Positions 8,185 through 16,182 of a DNA stretch of 64,000 nucleotides are shown in pieces (position 1 is the first letter of the stretch; each line of letters opens with the position of its first letter). This stretch comes from Flavivirga jejuensis (GTDB taxonomy: Bacteria > Bacteroidota > Bacteroidia > Flavobacteriales > Flavobacteriaceae): assembly GCF_030540765.1 (NCBI RefSeq), contig NZ_JAUOEL010000003.1:434001-498000 (forward strand). The letters are read 5' to 3'. The notes beneath the pieces were generated by a model that had not been told where the DNA came from, searched no databases, and saw only the letters and a program-made list of their open reading frames with translations. Made by a program: the position numbers and the translations under genes.

Positions 8185-9093
8185 ATGAACACTTTCAAGG
8201 TTTCTGTGCAAGAAACATCCAATAATACCATAGTTAAATTTGAATTAAATCAATTTATAACAAAGCATCAAAGCTTTGAATTTAATAATATAGACGAAGC
8301 AAAAGCATCTCCTTTAGCGCAGCAATTATTTTATTTACCATTTGTAAAAAAGGTTTACATTTCTGGAAATTTCATTGCTGTAGAACGTTATAATATTGTT
8401 GAATGGAACGATGTTCAAGATGAAGTTGCCGAACAAATTGAAGCGTATTTAAATGATGGTGGCCAGGTTATAGTAGAGGACGCAACTACTGTTGCTAAAA
8501 AAATTCCTGTAACGGTTTATGCTGAGAGTACACCAAATCCAGCTGTCATGAAGTTTGTTACTAACAAAAAAATAGTGGCTGCTCTTTTTGAGTTTACATC
8601 TATTGATGAAGCAAAACTATCACCATTGGCAACAGAATTATTCCATTTTCCTTTTGTAAAAAGTGTTTTTATAGATGAGAATTATGTATCGATTACTAAA
8701 TTCGACATTGCAGAATGGCAAGATATTACCATACAAATTCGTGAGTTTATAAAAAGCTATATTGAAAATGGTAAAGAAGTCGTATTACCTAATGCTGCTG
8801 AAACTTTACAAAAATCGACAACACAACTAGATAATCATTATGAAACACTAGACGACACATCAAAAGAAATAATAAATATTCTTGAAGAGTATGTAAAACC
8901 AGCTGTAGCTAGCGATGGTGGTAATATTCAATTTATATCTTACGATGAAAACACCAAAAATGTAAGTGTCATGCTTCAAGGGGCATGTAGTGGTTGTCCA
9001 TCCTCTACTTATACTTTAAAAAGTGGTATAGAAAACATGCTAAAAGAAATGCTTCCTGGTAGAGTTGAAACGGTTGAAGCTATAAATGGGTGA
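8185..9093 (+). CDS. Nfu-type iron-sulfur cluster carrier with duplicated N-terminal domain
   Basis: This is a 302-residue cytoplasmic protein with three parts. Two Nfu N-terminal-type domains lie at about 1-95 and 111-200; both contain the DEAKxSPLAxxLFxxPFVKxVxI pattern. A NifU C-terminal domain lies at about 222-300. The cluster-binding CxxC (GACSGCPSS) is at Cys268 and Cys271. Family members hold a 4Fe-4S cluster at a dimer interface and hand it to target enzymes. The second N-domain keeps the TPNP motif while the first is more diverged, so it looks like an internal duplication. A -7 box TATTTTTG is at 8161-8168. The dodecin gene follows after 72 bases. Confidence 0.9.
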   Translation: MNTFKVSVQETSNNTIVKFELNQFITKHQSFEFNNIDEAKASPLAQQLFYLPFVKKVYISGNFIAVERYNIVEWNDVQDEVAEQIEAYLNDGGQVIVEDATTVAKKIPVTVYAESTPNPAVMKFVTNKKIVAALFEFTSIDEAKLSPLATELFHFPFVKSVFIDENYVSITKFDIAEWQDITIQIREFIKSYIENGKEVVLPNAAETLQKSTTQLDNHYETLDDTSKEIINILEEYVKPAVASDGGNIQFISYDENTKNVSVMLQGACSGCPSSTYTLKSGIENMLKEMLPGRVETVEAING

Positions 9094-9165
9094 CTTTTTT
9101 AAATGACATGTGTCAAAGTTAGTAGTTACTCTTAGTGAGTAATATTTTAACTTAAAAATTAAGAC

Positions 9166-9366
9166 ATGTCAGTATTAAAAGTAATCGAAGTTTTATCAAA
9201 TTCAGACAAAAGTTGGGAAGATGCCACTAAAAAAGCCGTAAAACATGCTTCTAAAAGCGTAAAAAATATTCGCTCTGTATACGTTCAAGATCAAAGTGCT
9301 AGCGTAAAAGATGGTGAGGTCACAGAATTTAGAGTGAATCTTAAAATTACATTTGAAGTAAACTAA
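9166..9366 (+). CDS. Dodecin family flavin-binding protein
   Basis: This 66-residue protein has typical dodecin size. It opens with VLKVIEVLSNSDKSWEDATKKAVKHASKSVKNI, the strand-helix of the family with the flavin-stacking tryptophan (Trp17). It ends in a beta sheet (EFRVNLKITFEV). Dodecins assemble into hollow dodecamers that store or buffer flavins. The gene lies between the nfu gene and a terminator at 9388. Confidence 0.92.
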   Translation: MSVLKVIEVLSNSDKSWEDATKKAVKHASKSVKNIRSVYVQDQSASVKDGEVTEFRVNLKITFEVN

Positions 9367-9387
9367 GGTTCTCTTCATTTAAAACAC

Positions 9388-9416
9388 AAGCGTTCTTAAA
9401 GTGAACGCTTTTTTTA
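9388..9416 (+). terminator. Terminator after dodecin
   Basis: AAGCGTTC (9388-9395) pairs with GAACGCTT (9403-9410), followed by a T-run, 22 bases after the dodecin stop. Confidence 0.85.
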
Positions 9417-9442
9417 TGCTTAAATTTCGCTAACTTTGGTAA

Positions 9443-11548
9443 ATGAAGCACCTCCAAAAAATCCTGTTTATTATTTTAATTATAAGCTGTAAAGGTCAGA
9501 ACTCAAAATCTATGGAACATAAATACACCAACGATCTAGTAAATGAAACAAGTCCGTACTTATTACAACACGCTCATAATCCTGTAAATTGGAATGCTTG
9601 GAATGAGAACACATTAGCAAAAGCTAAAGCAGAGAACAAATTAATCTTAATTAGTGTTGGTTATTCTGCTTGCCATTGGTGCCATGTTATGGAACATGAG
9701 AGTTTCGAAGATAGTTTGGTCGCCCAAGTAATGAATAAAAACTTCATTAATATAAAAGTTGATAGAGAAGAACGACCAGATGTAGACCAAGTTTATATGA
9801 ATGCTGTACAACTCATGACAGGTAGTGGTGGTTGGCCTTTAAACGCTGTAGCTTTACCAGATGGAAGACCTGTTTGGGGAGGCACTTATTTTAAGAAAGA
9901 GCAATGGATAAGTGCTTTAGAACAAATTTCTAAGTTATATGTTGAGAAACCTGAAAAACTTCATGAATACGCCGATAAATTAGAGGAAGGGATAAAATCG
10001 CTAGATGTTGTTCAGTTAAATACAGACGCACCTGTTTTTGAAAAGACTTATATAAATACTGCCATTGAAAATTGGTCTAAGCAATTTGATAATCATGCTG
10101 GTGGTATGAATAGAGCACCAAAATTTATGATGCCTAATAACTATCATTTTTTATTAAGGTATGCCTATCAAACAAATGATGAAAAGTTACAAGACTATGT
10201 AAATTTAACGCTCAAAAAAATGGCTTATGGTGGCGTTTTTGATCAAATTGGCGGTGGTTTTTCGAGATACTCTGTAGACGCTAAATGGCATGTCCCACAT
10301 TTTGAGAAAATGCTTTACGACAACGGACAATTAGTAAGCCTTTATTCAGATGCTTACCTCATCACTAAAAATGAATTGTATAAAGATATTGTTACAGAAA
10401 CTTTAGAGTACATAAAACGTGACATGACCACCGAAAATGGGGCGTTTTACTCATCCCTTGATGCAGATAGTGATACCCCAGAAGGCGAATTAGAGGAAGG
10501 CGCTTTTTATGTTTGGCAAAAAGACCAACTAAAAACGCTTTTAAAAGAAGACTTCGAATTGTTTAGTGATTATTATAATATTAATAATTATGGGTTTTGG
10601 GAACACGGTAATTATGTTTTAATTAGAAAAGATGATGATGAAAAAATCATTGAAAAATACAATATAACAAAGCCTCTTTTAGCCGAAAAGAAAAAGCATT
10701 GGAAACAAGTCTTAATCGAAGTTCGCGATAAGCGTTCTAAACCACGATTAGATGACAAAACACTCACCTCTTGGAACGCCCTTATGCTTAAAGGTTATAT
10801 TGATGCCTATAGAGTTTTTGGCGATCCGTCTTATTTAGCTTCCGCTGAAAAAAATGCCCATTTTATAATTAAAAATCAATTACGAGAAGATGGTGGCTTA
10901 TACCATAATTACAAAAATGGAAAAAGTAATATCAACGGTTATTTAGAAGATTATGCAGCTACCATTGATGCCTTTTTAGGACTTTATGAAAATACCTTAG
11001 ATGAAACCTGGTTAACAACCGCTAGAGATCTTGCTAACTATTCTTTCGATCATTTTTTTGATGATACTAGTAAAATGTTTTATTTCACCTCTAATGAAGA
11101 TAAATCTTTGGTTTCAAGAAGCATTGAATATCGAGATAATGTGATCCCTGCAAGTAATTCTATAATGGCAAAAAACCTATTTAAGCTATCTCATTATTTT
11201 GATAATGTTCATTATAGTAAAACTGCTATGAGCATGTTAAATAATGTGAAACCCGAAATGCTAGAGTACCCATCGGGGTATTCGAATTGGTTTGATTTAA
11301 TGTTAAACTATACCAACCCATACTATGAAGTTGCTATAGTTGGAAAAAATGCAAAAAATAAAATTACTGAATTGAACAAAACGTACATTCCTAATAAGCT
11401 TATTGCTGGTAGTACTTCAGAAAACAATTTACCCTTATTAGAAAACAGATACAACCCTAACAACACGCTTATTTACGTTTGTGTAAACAAAGCCTGTAAA
11501 CTCCCAGTATCTGAAGTTGATAATGCTATAAAACTATTAAAAGAATGA
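9443..11548 (+). CDS. DUF255 (YyaL/SSP411-like) thioredoxin-domain lipoprotein
   Basis: This is a 701-residue protein. The N-terminus IILIISC is a lipobox (Cys16), so it is probably a lipoprotein. The thioredoxin-like DUF255 domain starts at about residue 28 with [21 protein letters not shown], the family signature. It includes [16 protein letters not shown] with a CxxC at Cys77 and Cys80, and [13 protein letters not shown]. The C-terminal two thirds form an alpha/alpha-toroid like that of N-acylglucosamine epimerases ([30 protein letters not shown]). The precise reaction is not established for the family. A -7 box TAACTTTG lies at 9431-9438, only 4 bases before the ATG, which suggests a very short or absent leader. 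It overlaps the next gene by 4 bases. Confidence 0.9.
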   Translation: MKHLQKILFIILIISCKGQNSKSMEHKYTNDLVNETSPYLLQHAHNPVNWNAWNENTLAKAKAENKLILISVGYSACHWCHVMEHESFEDSLVAQVMNKNFINIKVDREERPDVDQVYMNAVQLMTGSGGWPLNAVALPDGRPVWGGTYFKKEQWISALEQISKLYVEKPEKLHEYADKLEEGIKSLDVVQLNTDAPVFEKTYINTAIENWSKQFDNHAGGMNRAPKFMMPNNYHFLLRYAYQTNDEKLQDYVNLTLKKMAYGGVFDQIGGGFSRYSVDAKWHVPHFEKMLYDNGQLVSLYSDAYLITKNELYKDIVTETLEYIKRDMTTENGAFYSSLDADSDTPEGELEEGAFYVWQKDQLKTLLKEDFELFSDYYNINNYGFWEHGNYVLIRKDDDEKIIEKYNITKPLLAEKKKHWKQVLIEVRDKRSKPRLDDKTLTSWNALMLKGYIDAYRVFGDPSYLASAEKNAHFIIKNQLREDGGLYHNYKNGKSNINGYLEDYAATIDAFLGLYENTLDETWLTTARDLANYSFDHFFDDTSKMFYFTSNEDKSLVSRSIEYRDNVIPASNSIMAKNLFKLSHYFDNVHYSKTAMSMLNNVKPEMLEYPSGYSNWFDLMLNYTNPYYEVAIVGKNAKNKITELNKTYIPNKLIAGSTSENNLPLLENRYNPNNTLIYVCVNKACKLPVSEVDNAIKLLKE

Positions 11549-11898
11549 CTTTTTTAACAACCTTATTAATTGCAGTAGTAGCCTTCGAACATTTATATTT
11601 TCTTGTGTTAGAAATGTTTTTGTGGACCAAACCCAAAGGGATAAAAGCTTTTGGATTAAAATCTAAAGAATTTGCTGAAGAAACCAGAGTTTTAGCCGCA
11701 AATCAAGGATTATATAATGGATTTCTGGCTGCAGGGCTCATTTTTTCTATCATTCAGAATGATATAACTTTTGCTATTTTCTTTCTTATTTGTGTGACTA
11801 TTGCAGGAATCTATGGGTCTTACTCAACGAAGAAAATAAAACTGTTTTATATACAAGCTGTTCCAGCAATTGTAGCTTTAATAGTAAGTTTAATTTAA
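11545..11898 (+). CDS. DUF1304 family membrane protein
   Basis: This is a 117-residue integral membrane protein with about four hydrophobic segments. The block [17 protein letters not shown] near the N-terminus and [20 protein letters not shown] in the middle are characteristic of DUF1304. Its function is unknown. It starts in an ATGA overlap with the DUF255 gene, so it is translationally coupled to it, and it is followed after 21 bases by the MscS-type channel gene. Confidence 0.88.
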   Translation: MTFLTTLLIAVVAFEHLYFLVLEMFLWTKPKGIKAFGLKSKEFAEETRVLAANQGLYNGFLAAGLIFSIIQNDITFAIFFLICVTIAGIYGSYSTKKIKLFYIQAVPAIVALIVSLI

Positions 11899-11919
11899 AA
11901 TTATAAATATTTAAAAATT

Positions 11920-12732
11920 ATGGATTTAGAAAAATGGCTTGACATTGCTCAAAGTTTTATTATGGAATATGGCATAAAAATAATTGGTGCCATAGTTATT
12001 TGGATTATTGGTTCTTGGGTTATTAAAAAATTAAACAAGGGGATGTCTAAATTAATGGCAAAAAGAAGCTATGATGAGAGTCTTCAAAAATTCTTATTAA
12101 ATTTAATAGGTTGGGCTTTAAAAATTATATTATTCATAGCCATTCTTTCTCAATTAGGTGTTGAAACCACATCGTTTGCTGCCATTTTAGCTGCTGCTGG
12201 TTTAGCTATTGGTATGGCACTACAGGGATCTTTAGGAAACTTTGCTGGCGGTGTTTTAATCATGATTTTTAAGCCTTTTAAAATCGGTGATTTAATTGAA
12301 GCTCAAGGCGAATTAGGTGTCGTGAAAGAAATTGAAATTTTTACAACCAAATTAACAGGTTTATCTAATAGAGAAATTATAATTCCAAACGGGTCTTTGT
12401 CTAACGGAAATATTATTAATTATACCACAGAAGGCACGCGTCGTGTCGATTTAACTTTTGGTGTTGGTTACGATTCTGATATTAAGAAAACCAAAGAAGT
12501 TTTAATGAATGTATTAACATCTCATCCAAAAGTTTTAAAAGAACCTGTTCCAACAGTAAACGTATCTGAATTAGCAGATAGTTCTATAAATTTTGCTGTA
12601 AGACCATGGAGTACTGCTGATGATTATTGGGATGTTTATTTTGGAATTACCGAAAATGTAAAAGAAGCATTAGATGCTGCTGGCATTGAGATTCCTTACC
12701 CACATGCTGTTGAAATACAAAAAGAAGCTTAA
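11920..12732 (+). CDS. MscS-family small-conductance mechanosensitive channel
   Basis: This is a 270-residue inner-membrane protein, typical of the short MscS type. Membrane helices lie at about 15-35 and 60-80. The pore helix is at about 88-115, with the glycine/alanine-rich sequence AAAGLAIGMALQGSLGNFAGG. The cytoplasmic beta domain follows (KPFKIGDLIEAQGELGVVKEI, IIIPNGSLSNGNIINYT), then the alpha/beta vestibule. It opens under membrane tension to relieve osmotic downshock. It is the last gene of a probable three-gene unit. Confidence 0.92.
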   Translation: MDLEKWLDIAQSFIMEYGIKIIGAIVIWIIGSWVIKKLNKGMSKLMAKRSYDESLQKFLLNLIGWALKIILFIAILSQLGVETTSFAAILAAAGLAIGMALQGSLGNFAGGVLIMIFKPFKIGDLIEAQGELGVVKEIEIFTTKLTGLSNREIIIPNGSLSNGNIINYTTEGTRRVDLTFGVGYDSDIKKTKEVLMNVLTSHPKVLKEPVPTVNVSELADSSINFAVRPWSTADDYWDVYFGITENVKEALDAAGIEIPYPHAVEIQKEA

Positions 12733-12912
12733 GATTATAGGCAAATAATAATTTTATCAAATTACTTGTTAAACATCCTCCAATAATACATCTTAGAATT
12801 GGTACTATTGAATGTAAAGAGGCACTTTTAAATTAAGTAATCTATAGTTAAAATTTGTTTCGTAACATTTAGGAGGCCTTAAAAGTGACATTCCAAATGC
12901 AATGAAGTTGCT

Positions 12913-13055
12913 ATGTCATCCTGAAGCCTGCCTAATAATTGGCAGACGGGGAGTTACGACTGAAGAATCTTTGGAGATTAATGATAAAGATTCTTCGCTG
13001 CGCTCTGAATGAAATAATAGAAAGTTAGTTGTTTATAAAGCACGTCAATGGTAGA
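12913..13055. repeat. Dispersed repeat, copy 1 of a direct duplication
   Basis: The copy runs from GTCATCCTGAAGCCTGC to CACGTCAATGGTAGA. Its core is GACTGAAGAATCTTTGGAG followed by an inverted AAAGATTCTTCGCTGCGC. The core is self-complementary (AAGAATCTTT with AAAGATTCTT). A second copy lies at 13101-13220. Such elements around GTCATTCTGA..GAAGAATCT are common intergenic repeats in flavobacterial genomes. Confidence 0.75.
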
Positions 13056-13100
13056 CATCTGCTAATATTTTAGCAAGCGGATGTGATGACGTAATACGGG

Positions 13101-13220
13101 TGTCATTCAGAAGGAGGTACGACTGAAGAATCTTTAGAGATTAATTATAAAGATTCTTCGCTGCGCTCTGAATGACAAACGATTGAAAATTAAGTGCTTA
13201 TAAAACACGTCAATCGTAGA
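13101..13220. repeat. Dispersed repeat, copy 2 of the direct duplication
   Basis: It opens with GTCATTCAGAAGGAGG and shares with copy 1 the core GACTGAAGAATCTTTAGAG, the inverted AAAGATTCTTCGCTGCGC and the tail AAACACGTCAATCGTAGA. The copies are in the same orientation about 190 bases apart. The shared flank beyond the palindrome shows a segmental duplication and not just two independent insertions. Confidence 0.75.
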
Positions 13221-13376
13221 ATCTCTTATAATTTAATCCTTCTATTTTTAGACAAATAAGATTCTTTAACTCCGAAAATTATCGGAATGTTCTGAATGAC
13301 ACGAACCTTTTGCAAGCATGGAATAGTATTACGATTTGAACAAAATGAAAACACCTTATACCATCTTATAAATAGT

Positions 13377-13550
13377 TAACAATGAAATTTGTCAGCCCTT
13401 CACTATTCTCGGCACGCATAAGAGCAGTAGCGGATTTATATGTACTTATTTTTCAGAAATCAATATACTTAAACAAACACAAAGAAGGTTCGAGTTTTTA
13501 CCTAAACCTCTATCGCTTTTATACTTTGTTACTACCTGCTGGCTTTTCTA
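13377..13550 (-). repeat. Palindrome-rich element directly after the GNAT gene (cassette-site-like)
   Basis: On the - strand the element begins right after the GNAT stop. It reads GTAACAAAGTATAAAAGCGA, then a small hairpin GGTT..AACC (13488-13509 region), then a far arm ending GTTAAC. Arms ATAAAAGC-GATAGAGG-TTTA and ATAAGAGCAG-TAGCGGATTTA pair with single-base bulges, and the outer ends GTAACAAAG and GTTAACAATG also pair. Long imperfect palindromes with bulges after a gene stop resemble recombination sites of gene cassettes, but no integrase is in the window. The weak frame 13382-13633 inside it is not considered a gene. Confidence 0.5.
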
Positions 13551-13994
13551 CTACCAGATATTTAGACAAAATCTTTCTTTGCTTTTCGATTTACCACCAA
13601 TTTTATTATAAAAGTCAATTGCTTTTTTATTAAAATCAGGTGTTTGCCATTGAATTTCAGAACAATTTATAGATTTTGCGTATATTTTTATACTATCCAT
13701 AATTTGTGTTCCTATGCCTTTTCCTCTAGTTTGTTCATTTAAAAACAAACAATCTAAATAGATATAATAATTTGCATTCCAAGTAGAAAATTGTTTCATA
13801 AAAGTTGCGTAACCAACAATTTCATCATTGAGTTCCACAACTAAACATTCTACAACATCAATATTGAAAATATAATTACTTAATCTATTTAGACTATTAT
13901 TACTTAAAGTGCCTGCCTTTTCAAATTTGGCGTGCGCTTTAACTAATTTTTTAATAGCTTCGAAATCTTTTTTTTCTGCAATTCTTATTGCCAT
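13551..13994 (-). CDS. GNAT family N-acetyltransferase
   Basis: This is a 147-residue protein with the GNAT fold. It opens with MAIRIAEKKDFEAIKKLV, the usual strand and helix start. The acetyl-CoA pyrophosphate loop RGKGIG is at residues 90-95, preceded by the strand IYLDCLFLNEQ. The C-terminal NKKAIDFYNKIGGK matches motif B (AxxFYxKxGF). The acceptor substrate is unknown. The gene starts 11 bases after the stop of the rhodanese gene, in the same direction. Its stop is followed at once by the palindromic element at 13377-13550. Confidence 0.9.
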   Translation of the reverse strand: MAIRIAEKKDFEAIKKLVKAHAKFEKAGTLSNNSLNRLSNYIFNIDVVECLVVELNDEIVGYATFMKQFSTWNANYYIYLDCLFLNEQTRGKGIGTQIMDSIKIYAKSINCSEIQWQTPDFNKKAIDFYNKIGGKSKSKERFCLNIW

Positions 13995-14005
13995 AAATCA
14001 TTAAT

Positions 14006-14398
14006 TTAACAAGCACATTCAAACATAGAGCCTTCGGTAGAATTTGTCCCTTCAGTTGCATAGCCATCAAATTTCCACCATTCAATTCCACCCATAAGTT
14101 CTTTTACTTTAAAGCCCAATTTAGCCATTTTTAACGCACCTTTTGTAGAAGCGTTACAACCTATACCATCACAATAAATAGCATATGTTTTTGACTTGTC
14201 AAGATGCTTTGTAGTTTCTTCGTTCATTTCTCTGTGTGGAATGTTAATCGCTGTTGGAATATGTTCTTTATCAAACCCAAAGGCTTGGCGTGCATCTAAT
14301 GCAATATAATCTGTGCTGTTTTCAAAGCCATCATATAAATCTGATGGATCCATTTCGTAAGCTAATTTGTTTTCGTAAAATTTAATTTGTTTATTCAT
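14006..14398 (-). CDS. Rhodanese-like sulfurtransferase domain protein
   Basis: This is a 130-residue cytoplasmic single-domain protein. YIALDARQAFGFDKEHIPTA is the rhodanese entry, with the aspartate-alanine-arginine of the family. TYAIYCDGIGCNASTKGA carries the candidate active-site Cys76 and a second Cys81. MGGIEWWKFDGY is the usual family end motif. It transfers or binds sulfane sulfur. The gene is divergent from the MetR-like regulator, with a MetR-type box between them, so sulfur-related control is plausible (inference). The -7 box is TAGGTTTG at 14422-14429 on the - strand. Confidence 0.9.
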   Translation of the reverse strand: MNKQIKFYENKLAYEMDPSDLYDGFENSTDYIALDARQAFGFDKEHIPTAINIPHREMNEETTKHLDKSKTYAIYCDGIGCNASTKGALKMAKLGFKVKELMGGIEWWKFDGYATEGTNSTEGSMFECAC

Positions 14399-14421
14399 AA
14401 TTTTTAGATTTTAATTTGATA

Positions 14422-14429
14422 CAAACCTA
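14422..14429 (-). promoter_or_regulatory. -7 box of the rhodanese-GNAT unit
   Basis: The - strand reads TAGGTTTG, matching the Bacteroidota TAnnTTTG element, 24 bases before the rhodanese ATG. No clear -33 TTG was found at the expected distance. Confidence 0.45.
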
Positions 14430-14483
14430 ATGACATTAATAGTTTGGAAATAGTACTGAAATTGAATGATTTTAATTTATATA

Positions 14484-14496
14484 TGAAAATATTTCA
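14484..14496. promoter_or_regulatory. MetR-type palindromic operator TGAA-N5-TTCA
   Basis: TGAAAATATTTCA fits the MetR consensus TGAA-N5-TTCA known from enterobacteria, here with a central T. It lies between the divergent MetR-like gene and the rhodanese gene. It is about 75 bases upstream of the inferred rhodanese start site and about 40 upstream of the regulator start site. That is the usual LysR-family layout for activating the target and repressing itself. Confidence 0.5.
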
Positions 14497-14519
14497 AATT
14501 TAGCTTTATCATATTGTCG

Positions 14520-14527
14520 TAACTTTG
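14520..14527 (+). promoter_or_regulatory. -7 box of the LysR-family regulator
   Basis: TAACTTTG matches TAnnTTTG and ends only 5 bases before the ATG, so the transcript would be almost leaderless. Confidence 0.45.
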
Positions 14528-14532
14528 AAGCT

Positions 14533-15423
14533 ATGGAAATCAAATATTTTAGACTTATAAAAACAATTGCAGAAGAAGGTAGTATTGCTAATTCTGCCGA
14601 AAAATTATTTTTAACACAATCAGCTTTGAGTCACCAATTAAGGGAACTGGAAGAAAGATTGGGATTTAAGGTTTTTATTAGAACTAGAAATAAATGGGAA
14701 TTGACAGATGAAGGTCTTGAATTATATAAATTAGGGAATACAATTCTTGAAAGTATTGAAAAAGGTTTTCAAAATATTGAGCAGTTACGAACTGGTTCTG
14801 TTGGCACAATCAAAGTAAGTACAGAATGTTATAGTTTTTATCAAGGTCTTTCTGCTTTTATACAAAAAATGGGGCTTTTATATCCTGATATTAATGTTGA
14901 TTTAATTCTTGAAGCAACACACCAACCAATACCAAAAATTTTGTCAAACGAAATTGATATTGCTATAATTACTTCAAAGCCTGAAAATGAAACTTTATCA
15001 AGTATTGAAATTTATGAAGATGAGATTTTTGCAATTATTCATAAAGAAAATACGTTGAACAAAACAGATTTTTTAGATGCAAATGATTTTTCAAATATAC
15101 ATTTGATAATCCATTCTTTTCCTTTAGAAACAGTTTCGGTATATGACCAGTTTTTAAAACCGAATAAAATTACTCCACTCAAGATTTCCGCTATTCCTCT
15201 TACCGAGGTTGCCTTAGAAATGGTCGATGCCAATATGGGAATAACGTGTATGCCTAAATGGGCATTAAAATCTTTTAAATTGTCTGATGATTTGATTTTT
15301 AAACGAATTGGCAGAAATGGATTAAAAAGAACACATCATTTAGTTTTCCGAAAATCCGATAAATCAAAGAAATACATTAACGATTTTATTTCAAATTTCG
15401 GAGATGATTTTTCAAAGGTTTGA
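14533..15423 (+). CDS. LysR-family transcriptional regulator, MetR-like
   Basis: This is a 296-residue protein. The winged helix-turn-helix is at about residues 3-62, with GSIANSAEKLFLTQSALSHQLRELEERLG; the TQSALSHQ recognition helix and the following GFKVFIR match MetR closely. The effector domain (about 90-290) also recalls MetR in TECYSFYQGL and FPLETVSVYDQFLKP. MetR proteins respond to homocysteine and control methionine and sulfur genes; the effector here is inferred only. It is divergent from the rhodanese gene and may control it through the TGAA-N5-TTCA site at 14484. It lies in an accessory island, so transfer is possible. Confidence 0.85.
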   Translation: MEIKYFRLIKTIAEEGSIANSAEKLFLTQSALSHQLRELEERLGFKVFIRTRNKWELTDEGLELYKLGNTILESIEKGFQNIEQLRTGSVGTIKVSTECYSFYQGLSAFIQKMGLLYPDINVDLILEATHQPIPKILSNEIDIAIITSKPENETLSSIEIYEDEIFAIIHKENTLNKTDFLDANDFSNIHLIIHSFPLETVSVYDQFLKPNKITPLKISAIPLTEVALEMVDANMGITCMPKWALKSFKLSDDLIFKRIGRNGLKRTHHLVFRKSDKSKKYINDFISNFGDDFSKV

Positions 15424-15478
15424 GTGGTTTTGTGTCCGAGGGTTTTATATAGGAAAATAAGACGTAACAAAAGTACAA

Positions 15479-15958
15479 CTATCTGTTAGCACCTGTTTTC
15501 TTCTTTTTTAAGTATCTATAAATTGGAGCAAAAATTATTATAAAAATTAAACTAACAGGAATAAATTGCTTACTTGACTCTTCGATTACGTGAAATAAGT
15601 ATCCATTTCTGTAATATGAATATGTCACAGTTCCTTGAAAATCATAGTCAATAATTAAGAAATTTATAATTGTCAAAATAAACAGTATTGGAACTCCAAT
15701 GAATAGAGTGTTTTTAAAAGTTATATTTACTTTGAAATATTTGTCATAGCACTTTAAAATCAGATACATATTTAATAGTAATATTAGTATTCCCGTATAA
15801 ATGGCTTCATATCCAATCAGATATATTAATAAGAAGTTAAGACTTGTGAAGAGCCCCAATAGTATTCCCATTACTAGAATGAATACAAGTGCTTTAGTCA
15901 TATTATTATCAATATTGGGTTTCACCTTTACTGTGTTAGATTTATGCTGTTCATTCAA
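15479..15958 (-). CDS. Unrecognised integral membrane protein
   Basis: This is a 159-residue protein with a short charged N-terminus and four hydrophobic segments at about residues 22-42, 45-68, 84-104 and 128-149. It ends in a lysine-rich tail (YRYLKKKKTGANR), so the C-terminus is likely cytoplasmic. No family was recognised. It runs convergent to the LysR gene, with 55 bases between the two stops, and its start is separated from the next upstream gene by a palindrome-rich element at 15965-16168. The setting suggests a cassette-like accessory gene. Confidence 0.6.
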   Translation of the reverse strand: MNEQHKSNTVKVKPNIDNNMTKALVFILVMGILLGLFTSLNFLLIYLIGYEAIYTGILILLLNMYLILKCYDKYFKVNITFKNTLFIGVPILFILTIINFLIIDYDFQGTVTYSYYRNGYLFHVIEESSKQFIPVSLIFIIIFAPIYRYLKKKKTGANR

Positions 15959-15964
15959 TTGATG

Positions 15965-16168
15965 CTAATGACTTCGGCTATGATTAGTACGGGAATTAAT
16001 AAGCGATTAATTTCCGATTAAGCACTTAGCTAAAAAAAATTATTTTGTTTTAATTTTTTATTTTTAAAGCCAATCAAAAGATTTGGCGGACTCTATAAAA
16101 ATACACTAAACTTTGGGTTAAGCATCAAAACCCTTATTAATTATTGCTTTTATTAGCTACAGTTATTT
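15965..16168 (-). repeat. Second palindrome-rich element, after the 188-residue gene
   Basis: On the - strand this starts about 15 bases after the stop at 16183 with GTAGCTAATAAAAGCAATA. It has a small hairpin GGGTT..AACCC (16115-16133) and another GCCAA..TTGGC (16072-16087 region), and ends in an imperfect palindrome around AATTAAT (15976-16030). The order AAAAGC, GG(G)TT-AACC(C) hairpin, AGTATATT or AGTGTATT, then TCCGC is shared with the element at 13377-13550. The two therefore look like members of one family. Confidence 0.5.
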
Positions 16169-16182
16169 ATTAAACATTTTGC

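Larger units (their letters stand above)
12733..13376. other. Gene-free region with dispersed repeats
   Basis: No convincing coding sequence is seen in these 644 bases. The stretch is filled mainly by two near-duplicate copies of a dispersed repeat (annotated separately), plus a third remnant around 13285-13305 (GTTCTGAATGACACGAA). It forms the left border of the accessory island. Confidence 0.7.

Noticed and set aside
13382-13633. Open frame of 83 codons on the + strand
   Set aside because: It runs through the palindromic element and into the antisense of the GNAT gene; its sequence is explained by those features.
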